A stretch of DNA of 64,000 bases from Larix kaempferi. Lineage: Eukaryota; Streptophyta; Pinopsida; Pinales; Pinaceae. Below the pieces are notes generated by a model. The model made no database searches. It was not told where the DNA came from and saw only the letters and a list, made by a program, of their open reading frames with translations. The stretch is from assembly GCA_027924585.1 (NCBI GenBank), contig BSBM01000007.1:9205501-9269500 (forward strand), written 5' to 3'. A program made the position numbers and the translations under genes. Below are positions 51,776 through 63,508 of this stretch, piece after piece; within the stretch, counting starts at the first letter, position 1, and every line of letters begins with the position of its first letter.

Positions 51776-54475
51776 TCAATTGAGGTCTTGCAAACTAGGA
51801 CTATCACTGTGGGGTTTTAGTCTACTTCCATTAATAAGACCTAGTAGGTTTTCTCCCATCAATGTGGCTAACTGAACTACGCCACCATTAGTAAAATTCT
51901 TGACAACATATGGCCCTAGCAAATGAATCTTAAATTTTATAGGAAACTCCATGAATTTACTGTCGTAGAGGAGGACAAGGTATCCTACCTGAAATAATTT
52001 GTGCTTGATGTGGCGATCATGCCATGATTTTTCTTTGTTTTTCTACACTTGTTGGTGAAAACCTCCAATGAATCGATCTTCCTCTAACCCAACCAAGTGT
52101 AGTAGCCTTTCTTCCATTGTCTCGTCGTCTTCCATGCCTATGAATGTTGCAATTCTCAAACTTGGTACTATGTATTCCATTGGAATCAGAGCTTCTTGTC
52201 CATATGCTAATCTGAAAAGTGTATGGCCTATCAAATTCTTACAAGTTGTCCTATATTCCCATAACACAGTTTATATTCATAGATCCCAATCATCCATGTT
52301 TATGTTACATACCTTAGTCAGCACATTTTCCAACACCTTGTTAAAAGCTTCAATAGTTCCATTAGCTTGTGGATGATATGGTGTGCTTATCTGATGGCAC
52401 TTCTGAAATTCCTCAGTCGGGGCTTCAATAGTTCTATTCAGGAAGTGAGTTCCCTGGTCACCTCATTAGGATCTTTGGACATCCAAACCTTGTGAGGATG
52501 TTTTCAAAAATGAACTGCGTGACAGTAACTGCGCTACAGTCCTTTATTGGGTTTTGCCTCTACCCATCTTGTTAGATAGTCTATAGTTGTAATAATGTAT
52601 CTTGAACCAGTTCGCTTTCCTAGTGGGTTAATAGGTCCCACAAAACCAATAGACCACTTATCAAAGGCTTGCCAATGTCAATTGTAGAATCAAGGCATCT
52701 CATCTCTAGCGGATGGCTTTCCTATTCTCTAGCAAACATCGCAACTGCCGGCAATGTTCCTTTTAATCCTTATGGAGTGTAGGCCACCATAGTTCTGCTC
52801 TCGAATTTTCTGTGCAGTATCTCTTCTTACATAGTGGCCTCTAGACACCCCTGAATGTGCTTCAACCAGTATCAATGGTTTCTCATGTTCTAGCACACAT
52901 CTGTGGGGTACTTCATCCAGTCCTAGCTTGTATAATTGTCCTACAATTATAGTGAAGTCAACTGCTCTTACTACTAGTTGTTTCTTCTGTTGCGTAGTAA
53001 ACTCTGTAGTTGCCAAACCTATGGTCAAGAATTCTACAATATCCTTATAATAGTCATCTTCTATCTGAATATAAATAACTGCACATCTGGTAAACTATCC
53101 TCCAGGTTGGTAGGTTCTTCTCCTGATTCAATTCTAGAAAGATGGTCAAGTCCTGAGTTCATCCTTCCTGGATTAAAAATGATTTGAAACATCATACTCC
53201 TTGCAAGAGTAACAACCATCTACATATTATTTCCCCCTAACACTGGTTTATTGACTAGGTGAATTTCTGCACTGCGTACACCATGGCTAAGCCTTCTCTC
53301 TCTGTTGTTGTATAATTCTTTTCTGCTGAGGATATCTTCCTTCTAGAGAATGCAATAGGATGGTCAATGCCTCCCTCACCTGGTTGAGATTGCACAATGC
53401 CAAATGCAATGCATGAAGCATCTACATGTACATGAAATGGTTTTCTCCAATCTGGAAAAACTAAGTAGGCGCAGTTACCATCCTTTCCTTCAATGTGACC
53501 AATCCTTTCTGATAATATTCAATCCATATGAACTTCACTTCCTTCTTCAACAATTTTTCCATAGGCAAAGTTATCTGCGCATATCCTTTGATGAACTTCC
53601 TGTAGTATCATGTGTTCCCCAATGTAGTGCATAGCTATTTTATTGAATTGGGCGCTGGAAAATTCACAATAACTATGATTTTTGCTGGTTCAACCATCAA
53701 TCCCTATTTACAAACAATGTGTCCCAGTAAAATTCCATAAAAAAACACAGAAAATGTTTTCTTCAAGTTCAGTGAGATCTGATGTTGTCTACACTTTACT
53801 AACATCAATCTTAAGCTGGTATAATGGTTCTTTAATAACCCAAATACTGTCCAATCATCGAAATATACTTCTAAAAATTTATGGATAGAATCCTTGAATG
53901 CAACAACAACTAATCTTGAAAAAATCGAAGGTGTGTTCTTTAGAACAAAGGGGCATTACTCTGTGATGAAATGAGCCCCATTTAGTAGGAAACGTGGTCT
54001 TGTGCTTGTTTTATATATCAATTATGATCTGATGGTATCTAGAAAAGCCATCAATGAAAGAGTATGTTTTATTCCCTCCAACATTGTCTAACACTTCATC
54101 TGTGAATGGAGTATGAAATGAGTCATGCAGTGATGCATCGTTTAGCTTCCGGAGATCTGCACAGATCCAAATTTTGCCTTTAGTTTTCTTTTCCTGGATA
54201 ACCATGGGAATTATCCATTCTGACTCTTCTACAGGTTCAATGCTTCTTGCATCGAGCATCTTATCAAGCTCTGCTTTTTACCCTTTATTTATAACATGGA
54301 TTTAGTCGATAAGGTCTCTGCTTAATGGGATTCGCATCCAGCTTGAGAGGTATTTTCATAACTCCCAAGTCACCCAAAATTCCTTTCATTTCAGAAAACT
54401 TCATAGGAAATAAGTCTTCATATTCGCAGAGTAAATCTGCTATCTACGCAACTATTGAGGTGTGTGAGCTGTCTT
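51776..54475 (-). pseudogene. B' RT start, RNase H remnants and integrase
   Basis: Minus strand. The RT linker DLLCEYEDLFPMKFSEMKGI and KIPLK (about 54450-54330) leads into EPVEESEWIIPMVIQEKKTK and ICADLRKLNDASLHDSFHTP (54259-54080). Later come an integrase zinc-finger region (LVEAHSGVSRGHYVRRDTAQ, about 52870; GSCDVC) and the integrase C-terminal half ([40 protein letters not shown], 52267-52043). The end is KFKIHLLGPYVVKN and a stop near 51776. Many frameshifts and stops separate these blocks. The order and sequence match element B; no chromodomain is seen. Confidence 0.8.
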
Positions 54476-55191
54476 AAAGAAAACACCTAAATATTTAATT
54501 ATTAACGAAGGTTGGTATTCTTAGAGTTGAGGCAAAGTATATGCTAAGGTAGAATGGCACCTAAGTTTCGGCTTGTCAGACCTTAGACATGTTTTAATAA
54601 AGAAAATATCGAAATATATTTCAAAATGAAAAACCGATTCAAACTTCAGAAAAAGATAACAAATGAACTAACAGATCATAATAGTATTAAATCATACTAC
54701 TCTACTCTATGATTAAACAATGGAAATTACTGATTAAAAATCAAATTATTTTTGTAAGAATAGAAACTACTTAATCAATTCTTTAGATTCTAATCTAGGA
54801 ATTAGAGGCAACTGCAAATGAAATTAAAGACCTATCTATGGAATTACTTAATAGTAAATTACATAACTAGAAAGCTAAATTAATTCAAAGCAAAACTACA
54901 AACTATTAATAAATTCAATAACTACTTATGCATTCAGTTAATACTTCAAAACTAAACTAAAGCATCTAATTCTAATTCCATTCTCCTTGACGTTGTCTAT
55001 CAAATGTGATAGGAACTGGAGTGAATGAATCGTAATGACTTTCAAATGTAACAGCAAAACAAAATGGAAGTAAATCTAACCTAATTTGAATAAAGAGATG
55101 TAAACTACAAAGAGTCCAATTACAGTTAACTTTAAACATTATGATCTATATTATATCCATAGACAAAATGATATAAAACTAATGAAAATCT

Positions 55192-55315
55192 AGAAGCAAG
55201 TAGAAAACTTGATAAAGATGTTTATTTCTGGATTCAATTTGGAAGCAAGTAGAAAACTTGATAAAGATATGTTATATAGAAGCAAGTAGAAAACTTGATA
55301 AAGATATTTACTTCT
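55192..55315. repeat. Three-copy tandem repeat
   Basis: Three copies of GAAGCAAGTAGAAAACTTGA followed by TAAAGAT, starting at 55193, 55242 and 55279, with variable spacers (about 50 and 37 bp periods). Confidence 0.85.
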
Positions 55316-55740
55316 GATCCAAATTATATTTCATGAACATCTTCAATATTTGAGTGAATGAGAAACTGATCCTATGCTTAACAAAGAAACTATCGAAATT
55401 TAGATAACTTGGAAACTGAGATTATTAACTCTAATCTGAACTAAATCTTAAGAACATGTAATAAAATAGACTAAGAATAAAACTGATAAATTCTGAAACA
55501 ACGACATATTAGTAAATCATTTATAAAAGACATAATTCAAAAAACAGTTAAAACGAATTGAAGGAAAATGAGAAGGAGATTAAGAATAATGACAAAACTG
55601 AATTCAAAACTCTTATAGAATATAAAGAAAAGGCCTAATTATGGTTAAGAAGGCTAATTAGAAGAGATAAAGATTACAATTAAAGAACCTAAGAAACTGA
55701 ATTCAAAATAAACATAAAACAGTGTAGAAAGAATAAAAAT

Positions 55741-55795
55741 CCGAACGACAATCCGGATGATTGTCCGAACGACAGTCTGAATGACAGTCCGAATG
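55741..55795. repeat. 12-bp tandem repeat
   Basis: Between four and five imperfect units of CCGAACGACAGT. Two more units occur at 57846-57869 (CTGAACGACAGT, CTGAATGACAGG), with scattered single relatives at about 57028 and 58925. Confidence 0.8.
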
Positions 55796-57360
55796 GAGGA
55801 AAAATGAATTAAACTAAGGAAAATGATCAGTTTTGATGATCTTATCGTCAGCTAGCGAATGTAGATGAACCTACAATGCAAAGAAGTTAGTGAGAAGACT
55901 TGTTGAGAAGCTACGATAATAGGAAGCAACCTATTCTAATTATTGTTGGGAAGATGAACTATTTCTATTATATGCTAAAGCAAGACTGAGGGGAGAGAGA
56001 GAAAATTAACCCACAGCTACAGAACAGAAACTAAGGAAACTAATTCTAACTATTAACAGAACTTGAAATAGAGACTAATTAAGTTCTATTTAATTGCAAA
56101 AAACTAGAAAACAAACTATATAATTATGAAAAACTAAAATCAAACTATGAATACTATGCTTGGTCGACCATTTATCAATTCTGGAAACACAGGCTAATTT
56201 AGCAGAGAAATACAAATTACAGAGAGGAAAGAAATGACATATACAGGAAAACGAAATTAATTACATTTACTGGAAAATAAACTAACTATTTGCTGAAAAT
56301 AAAATACAGAAAACATAAACAAAACCTCTGGTTGATGAGGGGCCCTTCCTAGTAATCAGAGATGGAAACTAAATCACTTAGTTACTAATAGCAGAGCATC
56401 AATGAACTGAAACTTCCATTAATTGGTGAAAATTACACAATATTTATGGAAAAGTAACTGTTATCTTTTGTCTATTCTCTATGATATTTGATCCTCGTTT
56501 TCTCCATAAGAGGCATATATTTATAAGTTTACAGTGGGAGAGAAGGTCGACATAGTTGACCTGTCTAAAAGTAGAGGTATTTAAGATTGTAAAATGACTG
56601 TTGGGTGACGTGTGATAGTGCAGAGGGTGTCTACCAAATTTCACGGGGTCGGTTCCTTCATGGGGTTGCTGCGGTGTTGATATTCCTTTGACGTGGGTTG
56701 GGAAGTGTGTTGGCAGACTGAGCGTGGGTGAACGAACTCCTCTAGAACATTGGCGTGAACAGGTGTGCGTGATACCAAGCTGAACGAACAGAAAAATCAG
56801 AGTGCTAGAGTGTTGACGTGGGAAGGAGGTGTGCTGTCGAGCTTGGCAGGAAGTAAGGTGAATCTTCCGGAACAAGAGCTCATCAACCGTAACCACCACG
56901 TGGCTAACAGAACCCACGTGTCCACTTTTGTCTTTAATGGCCAAAAATATGCCAACTGTTGATTCTACAGGATGAACGCAAGGTTTAATGATGGGCTGGA
57001 TGCGACTGAACATTAGCAACACAAACACGCAGTCTGAATGGAGGATCGTTTGAAAACCCGCAGCCTGTAGATCAAAACTAAATTCCAAGCATATCGAGAA
57101 ATGTTACTTTAAACATGAATAAATCATAGTATGGTGAGATTTCACCAAAATTCATATGATAAATGAATATGTGCATACCTGGTCTGTTTGATGGTCTGAA
57201 TGGCGGAAAGAATAACTTATTATATCAAAAAATGATAAGAATGACGCCACTCAAAGTAGATTTGATGATAAAAAATAGTGACAAAATGGACAGCAACATT
57301 CCCCCAAAATGGAGATATGCCAGGTCCCACTGAGAAAAACAGAAAAGTTCAGGAAGAAGG

Positions 57361-58892
57361 CTAAGTTGTGGCAGCAACTGCCTTTGACTTGGAATAGGAA
57401 GTGGTTTTAGCTTTAAGTTTTTGGAGCTTCCTAAACTGGTCCTTCAAGGTGTCATACTTCATCCGGAGAGTAGTATGGGATGTTGTTCTGGCATTGACCA
57501 GGCATTCAATGCTTCTTATTTGTGTACGCAATGCCTTGTTTTCTTCATGAAGCTCAGAGATTGTTTCCACATAGCTTTGATTTTGGTCTGTCAACCATGC
57601 TATTAATTGAGTTAATTTATGTACTTCTTGCTGAGTGAGAATGGGTTGTTCCCTATGACGTTTAGTACTTTTTGGGGAACTCAACTCTCTTGGACATGTT
57701 TCAAGATTGTCAATATGGTCCCCAAGAACTCTGTCTTTGTTGTGTGCGGGAGGACTTTCAGCAGCAGAGGCTTCACTCATTCAAGCATATACATTAGCTA
57801 ATGTGAGGAGGCGTGTTTCAAGGGTATGGTCGTCTAACTAGATGTCTGAACGACAGTCTGAATGACAGGCTAGTCAACAAACTGGTTGCAATTTGTTCTC
57901 GTGGATTTAGTGGGTACTGAAAAGAGTGGACATTCCGAAGTAGGGTCACCAAGGGTAAGTTCAGGAGAAGGTGATGACTTGACAAGGTGCACATCGCCTG
58001 AGGGATCCTCATCAAATCACACACACTTAGTGTCTCATTATGCTTGCATAGAGGATTGGGTAGGCTCACCAATACCAGATTGGAAACAATGTTTTCGAGA
58101 TGGAGAGGGTTTGGCAGTAGACTTCTCAATCAAATGGGGGTTCAATATTTCAAAAAGAAAATGATCCTAGGTTTGTCCTCTCTTTTCCAGCTGGTGAATG
58201 ATCAAAATTTTAAGAAGACAATGATGGTGCAAGCTACTAGAAGGATTAACAGTATTGTTCCTAACTTGGCTAGACATCTTCTCCAAAATTTTCAGGAAAT
58301 AAAATGGAAAGTTGAGGGTCTGATTGTTAACAAAATGTGCTAGCAATCTGGCAGACTTTAAAAACGGTAAACTTACCCTCACAAGTGAACAAATGGATGA
58401 TGACAGTCAAAGGATGTAAATATTATGGCTTGACCCATTCTTCGTGGAATCCTTTGGTACCGACAATGTGTTGAAAATCGGTCTTCAAGGAAAATTCGTG
58501 AGCCTTCCGTGGAAGGAAGAGATGTTTGTGCCATCGGGTACCTTCCCTTAGGAGCTTGGTGGCCAATGAGATGGATTCTTCTGTCATAGAGAAAGTGAGA
58601 CGGACAACTTTGGTCGTCTTGCCATCAAAAACCTTAGTGAAGAGTAGTGAAATTTCGTGGTTGTGGCCTTGGAGAAGGCGGAGAAATGGAACCCAGCCCG
58701 CTCACAAAAACACTTCACGATAGGCTTTAAACTCGGGAATGCAGAGGAGGTCTTAGTAGCTGCCAGGCTCGTAACGAATTGGCATTGTTGATAGAGGACG
58801 AGGGATGCAAATGGATACAAGAGGTGCACGAATTTGCAAAGGACGCAGCTCAACAAAAAGATGGAGAGAAAACAGACTGAGGCGAAATTCAT
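57361..58892 (-). pseudogene. Broken minus-strand ORF ending in a coiled coil
   Basis: Minus-strand frames that read as one damaged protein. The first part runs FHYSSLRFLMARRPKLSVSL (about 58650), then after a frameshift EESISLATKLLREGTRWHKH and LKTDFQHIVGTKGFHEEWVK (about 58580-58435), then LLAHFVNNQTLNFPFYFLKI (about 58350). The last part (57780-57361, 139 open codons from MSEASAAESPPAHNKDRVLG) is a clear helical coiled coil: SYVETISELHEENKALRTQI and LRMKYDTLKDQFRKLQKLKA, then a basic tail. I do not recognise a named family. The plan resembles other coiled-coil ORFs in this window, so a retroelement accessory protein is likely. It is not active as read. Confidence 0.55.
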
Positions 58893-60200
58893 GCAATCAT
58901 CAGTTTAAACTAAGGATCGTTTGAATGTTTGAATGACAGTGGATGAGGACTTAGCATGCTTAAAATATCGCACTTGTCATTCGAAGATCTTGAATTGAGT
59001 GCCACATAGAAATGCGTGAGTTAAAGAATACGTGTAATCATGATTTATTCAACCATGTCCAAAGCCAAGCTTTGGATAGGTTGAATGGAATTCTCATAAT
59101 GAGATTATAGGCATGGATTACACGTGAGAGATGGTGATTCGATTAATATGATAGCAGGTCGTACAATAGGATAAGTAAGACCAAATGGTGGTCATGCAAT
59201 GATTCTCAAATGATGCATAATCCATTCGTTTAATGGAGGCGAGATAGATAAGGGAATGAGACCATGGGTCAAATGGACATTTGATTGATCCCTGTCATCA
59301 TTGGTTAATAAAAATTTCAAATATCTTGGCACACTTATTAATATTTTTACAAGCTATGGTGAGCACTCCATTCAGAACGTTGTTTATTTGCCTCATTTGT
59401 CACCTCATTTGGATCGGAATTTGACCTCCATACAAGATCTTTATTGTTGATGTTGACCGAAACTGATTTTGCAGAGAGTTTCCAAAGCTATCAGTGCACA
59501 AAAGATGCTGTAAACTTTGCTTTTCCGGATCTTTTAGTTGCATTCCTCTTTTTGTTCTTGATTAGGTCAATCTTTCTTCTGCTTTTGCATTAACCTGAAA
59601 ACACCTATCATTTTATCAAAAATAAAATTTTCATAAACATTCAGAAAGTAAGAACAGCTCTAATCTTCCCCCAAACCAAAAATATGGCGTGTTCTCAAGC
59701 CATCAAAGAGAAAGTGATTAATATTTTAAAATTTTTCAATTGGAAATCCTACAGATAGATTCTAAAATACTATGATAATTTTCATAAGGAAATGAAATAT
59801 TAACTAATAAATGTAGATGATTCAGATATGTACATTCATCAAAAGAATACAACAGTGCTTAAGAAGACCATATAAAGAATGATAGTATATTGATGTGAAA
59901 AATGCCAGAGGAAAACTAGTCATCCATGACTCATTGTAAAGATTTCTTGTCATCTAAAGAATATAGATAAGGTTCACCGTAGAGTTTATGAGATTAACTA
60001 TAGTTATGGGTCCCATTTCTAGGATAATCATATCCTAGATATTGTTTGAATTATATGACAAATCCCAAGTCCAACTTACATCCATTCTCTAATGACAGTA
60101 TAAATAATTGGGCTAAACATGTGTTTGTATACTCAGGTTTCTATGAGCCATGTGAATAGCAAATCATTAACCAAACCTCTTTTACCCGATATTTCCCCGA
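58893..60200. other. No gene recognised
   Basis: AT-rich, with no supported frame. A minus-strand purine run (GGTTTGGGGGAAG, about 59670-59682) lies here. The segment GAAAACACCT at about 59599 also occurs at 54483, perhaps traces of one element, but the similarity is too short to fix boundaries. Confidence 0.4.
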
Positions 60201-60870
60201 TGTTAGGACATCTCATCATTCAGTATGTGCTTTGCATGCACTTTACATGCATGCATGCATCCTAGTCACTCGTTTGATGCCTCCAGCACCCGAGAGCTTC
60301 CTTCCACTCATTTTTATCCCTCCTAGTGCTTAGTGTGCCCAACAGGCACCTACCACTTGAGAGGGGTGCATTTTCTCACCTACCACTCCAGTTGACTTCA
60401 GTTAGCTAGTTGTCTTTCCTTGATTTGAGGATAGACTGACTCCTAACTGCTGTTATCACTCCGATGGACCGCCAGTGAGACTTGACTACCTATTCTGAGT
60501 CCAGTTAACTCCTCATGCGCCCTCCACTGAGCCTTCTTCTCTACATTAGTGCCATTACCATCATTTACACTTATTACACTTAGTTAGACTCAGTTTAACA
60601 CCTGGCTGACAATTACTTGTGCATTGATGACCACCACTAATTGATGATGAGGACTCCTAGTTGGATACAAGTTATTCCATGCAATATATTCGAATGACCT
60701 CCTTGGCTACTTCGAATGGCTCACTCACTGTGGCAATATTGTATTGTAATTCTACTATTCTAGATTATAGAGCACTGATGCATCTCTCTTGTACAGTTTT
60801 TACTTCGATTTGTTTTACATCATTATGATTGATTTACTTATTCAATAGATCTGTTGTGACTAATTTTACA
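60201..60870 (+). repeat. Copia 5' LTR
   Basis: 670 bp, TGTTAGGACA to TAATTTTACA. Contains a short (GCAT)n run at about 60249-60265. Left flank CCCGA; the right partner is not in the window. Confidence 0.85.
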
Positions 60871-60882
60871 TGGTATCAGAGC
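60871..60882 (+). promoter_or_regulatory. Copia primer-binding site (tRNA-iMet)
   Basis: TGGTATCAGAGC directly after the LTR end. The following 350 bp to the gag ATG are untranslated leader with no clear motif. Confidence 0.93.
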
Positions 60883-61229
60883 CATGGAAGGGACAAGATC
60901 TCTCTTCTACAGGTGTTCTACATGAAGGATTCAGTGAATTTGCTAAAAAATATTGAAGTTTTGGCATGCGAAATCTCATGTGCATTCACTCATGTGCATG
61001 CAAAGCTAAAAAATACTCTCGAATCCACTCCAGAAGCTTGAGTTTTCCACAGAATTCCTGGATTTGATACATTCCTGGATTTGATACATTGGATCATTCA
61101 AGCTTGCTTGATCTCCAATCCCAGGTGTGATGCAACTCTAAAGGGTTGGATTGTTCAACCTTACTGTTCTTGTTTTGATTGTCATTTGCAGGTTAATCAT
61201 CTCCATCAAGTGCATTCACTATCACTGAG

Positions 61230-62864
61230 ATGGATTCTTCTTCTTCAAAGCTACTCGCTCCCTTCAATTATTTTGAATGGAAGAATTACATGGAGATTAT
61301 GTTGCACTCAAAAGGGTACTACAGAGTCACCATGGGCCTTGAAGTTGATCCCAATACTCTCATTGAAAAATCCAAGCACTTCAACAAATTGGATGAAGCA
61401 TATGGTCTTCTTTGCCTCAATATTTCCAAGGATCTTCATTTTCACCTCAGTGGATTGACTACTCCGAAGGCAATATGGGAGCAACTTGAAAATCTTTTTG
61501 GAAAGCAAGATGACATGCAGTCTTTTCAATTGGAAAATGAATTGATTGCATTGCATCTTGAGAATTTCGAGACCATCAATGATTTTTTCACAAGATTCAA
61601 GCATTTGTCTTTGCAATTGAAGAGTAGTGGAGTTATCAAAGAGGATAAAAAATTGATCCTCTCCATTCTTTCAAAACTTGGTAAAGATTTCTCAGTATTT
61701 TTCTCTACTTTCAATTCCGGTCGACTAACTACCCCAAATTGGAAGATGCCTACTTTGAATGCCTTCATTGAGTCCATTACCAAAGAGCATGATAAGATAA
61801 TTCAAATGGGGTCCATAAGCTCCAAATATTCAGCCCTCTTTGTTCAAGGATCCAAAAATTCGAATGGAAAAGGGAAGCAAAAGAAAGAGAAGCCCAAATT
61901 TGAACCTACCAAGCAAAGAGAGAAAAGAAAACCATCGGATGCATCATCCGGTTCAAGGAACAAGAAAAAGGGAAACAAGGGTAAAGAAAAATCTAAATGT
62001 TCATATTGCAACCATGGATTTCATCTTGAAATTTCATGCATCAAGAGGACAATAGATCAAATGGCCCTCCTTTTGGAAAAGAATAACATAACTCTTCCTG
62101 ACGGTGCACGGAAGAAGGATAGAAATGATGATCATGAAAGAGGTCAAGCACTCATGGAAACTATTTCGAAACCCACCACTCTACTGATAGATTCCGGTGC
62201 CTCGAATCATATGGATGAAAATATTGACTCCTTTTCTTCATTTGATCCAAACATCTCCATCCCCATCCATTTGGGAGATGACTCAAACATTTCATCAAAG
62301 GGTAAAGGTACCATCCATTTAGAGCATGGAAGTTTTCAGAATGTTCTTTATGTGCCTTCCTTGGCTTCAAATCTACTTTCTGTGTATCAAATGACACACA
62401 TTGGTGCACCGAAGAAAGTTACATTCAGCCCTAACAAAGTTGAAATTTCTGATATTGAAATTGGAAGACTTATTACAGTCGGAAAGGAAAACCATACTGC
62501 AAAATACTATGAGTTTTCACACTTTGTGCCACTTGAAAAGCCCACTACTCTTCTCACTCATGGCAATGAGGTTAGTAGGATTTGGCATGAAAGGTTTGGA
62601 CACCTTAATTACAATTATTTTATGTTGTTACAAAACAAATCCATGGTTGATGGTCCTCCACACCTCCATTCCTCGAAGGGAATTTGCCCAGGTTGCATCA
62701 TTGGGAAGCACCCCGAGCACAAGTTCGACCGCGAAAATGCTAGCAGAGCTTCTACTATTTTGGGTCTCATACATTCTAATATCAATGGTCCACTTCCAAA
62801 TATGTTCATGAATGGTTCAAGGTATGTTTTGACATTCATCGATGACTTCTCCCACTTTACTTAG
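61230..62864 (+). CDS. Copia gag-protease-integrase start
   Basis: 544 codons. Copia-type Gag: LLAPFNYFEWKNYMEIMLHS, PKAIWEQLENLFGKQDDMQS and INDFFTRFKHLSLQLKSSG. A Lys-rich stretch follows, then the zinc knuckle CSYCNHGFHLEISC (about 62000-62042). The protease has LIDSGASNHMDENIDS (about 62181). The pre-integrase zinc finger is IWHERFGHLNYN...CPGCIIGKH (62580-62710). The first integrase Asp is replaced by Asn (LIHSNINGPLP, about 62770). The frame ends at TAG 62862-62864, where the family has Trp. The ATG at 61230 is the first with copia Gag homology. Copia elements make one Gag-Pol polyprotein. Confidence 0.92.
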   Translation: MDSSSSKLLAPFNYFEWKNYMEIMLHSKGYYRVTMGLEVDPNTLIEKSKHFNKLDEAYGLLCLNISKDLHFHLSGLTTPKAIWEQLENLFGKQDDMQSFQLENELIALHLENFETINDFFTRFKHLSLQLKSSGVIKEDKKLILSILSKLGKDFSVFFSTFNSGRLTTPNWKMPTLNAFIESITKEHDKIIQMGSISSKYSALFVQGSKNSNGKGKQKKEKPKFEPTKQREKRKPSDASSGSRNKKKGNKGKEKSKCSYCNHGFHLEISCIKRTIDQMALLLEKNNITLPDGARKKDRNDDHERGQALMETISKPTTLLIDSGASNHMDENIDSFSSFDPNISIPIHLGDDSNISSKGKGTIHLEHGSFQNVLYVPSLASNLLSVYQMTHIGAPKKVTFSPNKVEISDIEIGRLITVGKENHTAKYYEFSHFVPLEKPTTLLTHGNEVSRIWHERFGHLNYNYFMLLQNKSMVDGPPHLHSSKGICPGCIIGKHPEHKFDRENASRASTILGLIHSNINGPLPNMFMNGSRYVLTFIDDFSHFT

Positions 62865-63508
62865 GTCTTTTTTCTAAAAAACAAGTCATAAGTGCTTGGA
62901 AAATTCAAGGGTTTTAAGGCTTATGTTGAGACCACCACTAAGAGCAAGATCAAAGCTATTAGATATGATAATGGAAGAGAATATATCAATACTGAGTTGC
63001 TGCAACTTTGTTCCGAAAGCAGAATTCAGATCCAACATACAGTTCCCTACACACCCTAGCAGAATGGTGTAGCGGAAAGGAAGAATCTGTCACTGAAAGA
63101 GATGGCTACCTGTATGATTGAGTCAAAAGGTTTGGCTGCAAATATTTGAGGTAAAGCCATGAATGTTGCTGCATACATTCAGAACCGAGTTCCACATTCA
63201 TCCGTCAAAGGTAAAACTCCTTTCGAAGCATTCTCTGGTCACAAACTGGATGTGTCCAATCTGAGGGTTTTTGGCTCCACTGCATGGGCTAGAATTCGTT
63301 TTGAAAAGAGAAAAGATTTGGATCCACAAAGTACTAAATGCATCCTAATAGGATATGGAGAAGAATCAAAAGCATATAAACTCATGAATATCAGATCCAA
63401 AAATATATTCATAGAGCAAAGTGTGAAGTTTGAAGAACCGCTTCCAGATTTGAAACTAGTCGAGGAAAGCACTGACGATCCACAGTCTCTACAAGAAGAA
63501 GTTTCAAG
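62865..63508 (+). pseudogene. Copia integrase core, C-terminal part
   Basis: Same frame as the preceding CDS. The second catalytic Asp is in AIRYDNGREYIN (about 62955) and the Glu in GVAERKNLSLKEMA (about 63067). Three further stops at about 62888, 63057 and 63147 replace sense codons (Gln and Trp in the last two). An open block, 63159-63508, holds YIQNRVPHSSVKGKTPFEAF and FGSTAWARI...CILIGYGEESKAYKLM. The element is cut at 63508 by the CACTA end. Confidence 0.88.

Larger units (their letters stand above)
38890..54475 (-). mobile_element. Element B': minus-strand relative of family B, split by element C
   Basis: Minus-strand gypsy element whose order, read right to left, is RT start (about 54450), RNase H, integrase (to 51776), spacer, downstream ORF (42870-40200), polypurine-like tract (about 40141-40150) and 3' LTR (40139-38890). 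Element C is inserted at 43156-51410 in its spacer. Gag, protease and the 5' LTR are missing: homology with element B stops at about 54470. Protein similarity to A and B is clear, but the DNA is much more diverged. Confidence 0.78.
54476..57360. other. AT-rich region, possibly a long minus-strand LTR
   Basis: A-rich on the plus strand, with no supported gene. A 214-codon minus-strand frame at 56444-57088 has no domain or helix pattern and is probably chance. Just beyond the stop of the minus-strand ORF at 57361, the minus strand reads TTTTGGGGGAATGTTGCTG (57308-57290), which could be a polypurine tract followed by an LTR start. The region would then be an LTR of up to 2.8 kb. No second copy is visible, so this remains open. 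Confidence 0.35.
60201..63508 (+). mobile_element. Ty1/copia element, interrupted by CACTA
   Basis: 5' LTR, initiator-Met primer site and a gag-pol frame that reaches just past the integrase core, where a CACTA transposon interrupts it. RT, RNase H and the 3' LTR would lie beyond the window. The LTR is related to that of the TR-GAG element (14881-17210), and the protein to the fragment at 1400-2016. Confidence 0.9.

Noticed and set aside
56444-57088. 214-codon minus-strand frame as a host gene
   Set aside because: No domain, no regular helix or hydrophobic pattern, rich in Cys, His and Ser as chance frames in this composition often are; it lies in a non-coding AT-rich stretch.
54470-59600. 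Paired LTRs based on shared GAAAACACCT at 54483 and 59599
   Set aside because: Similarity lasts only about ten to twenty bases and no primer site is found next to 59599.
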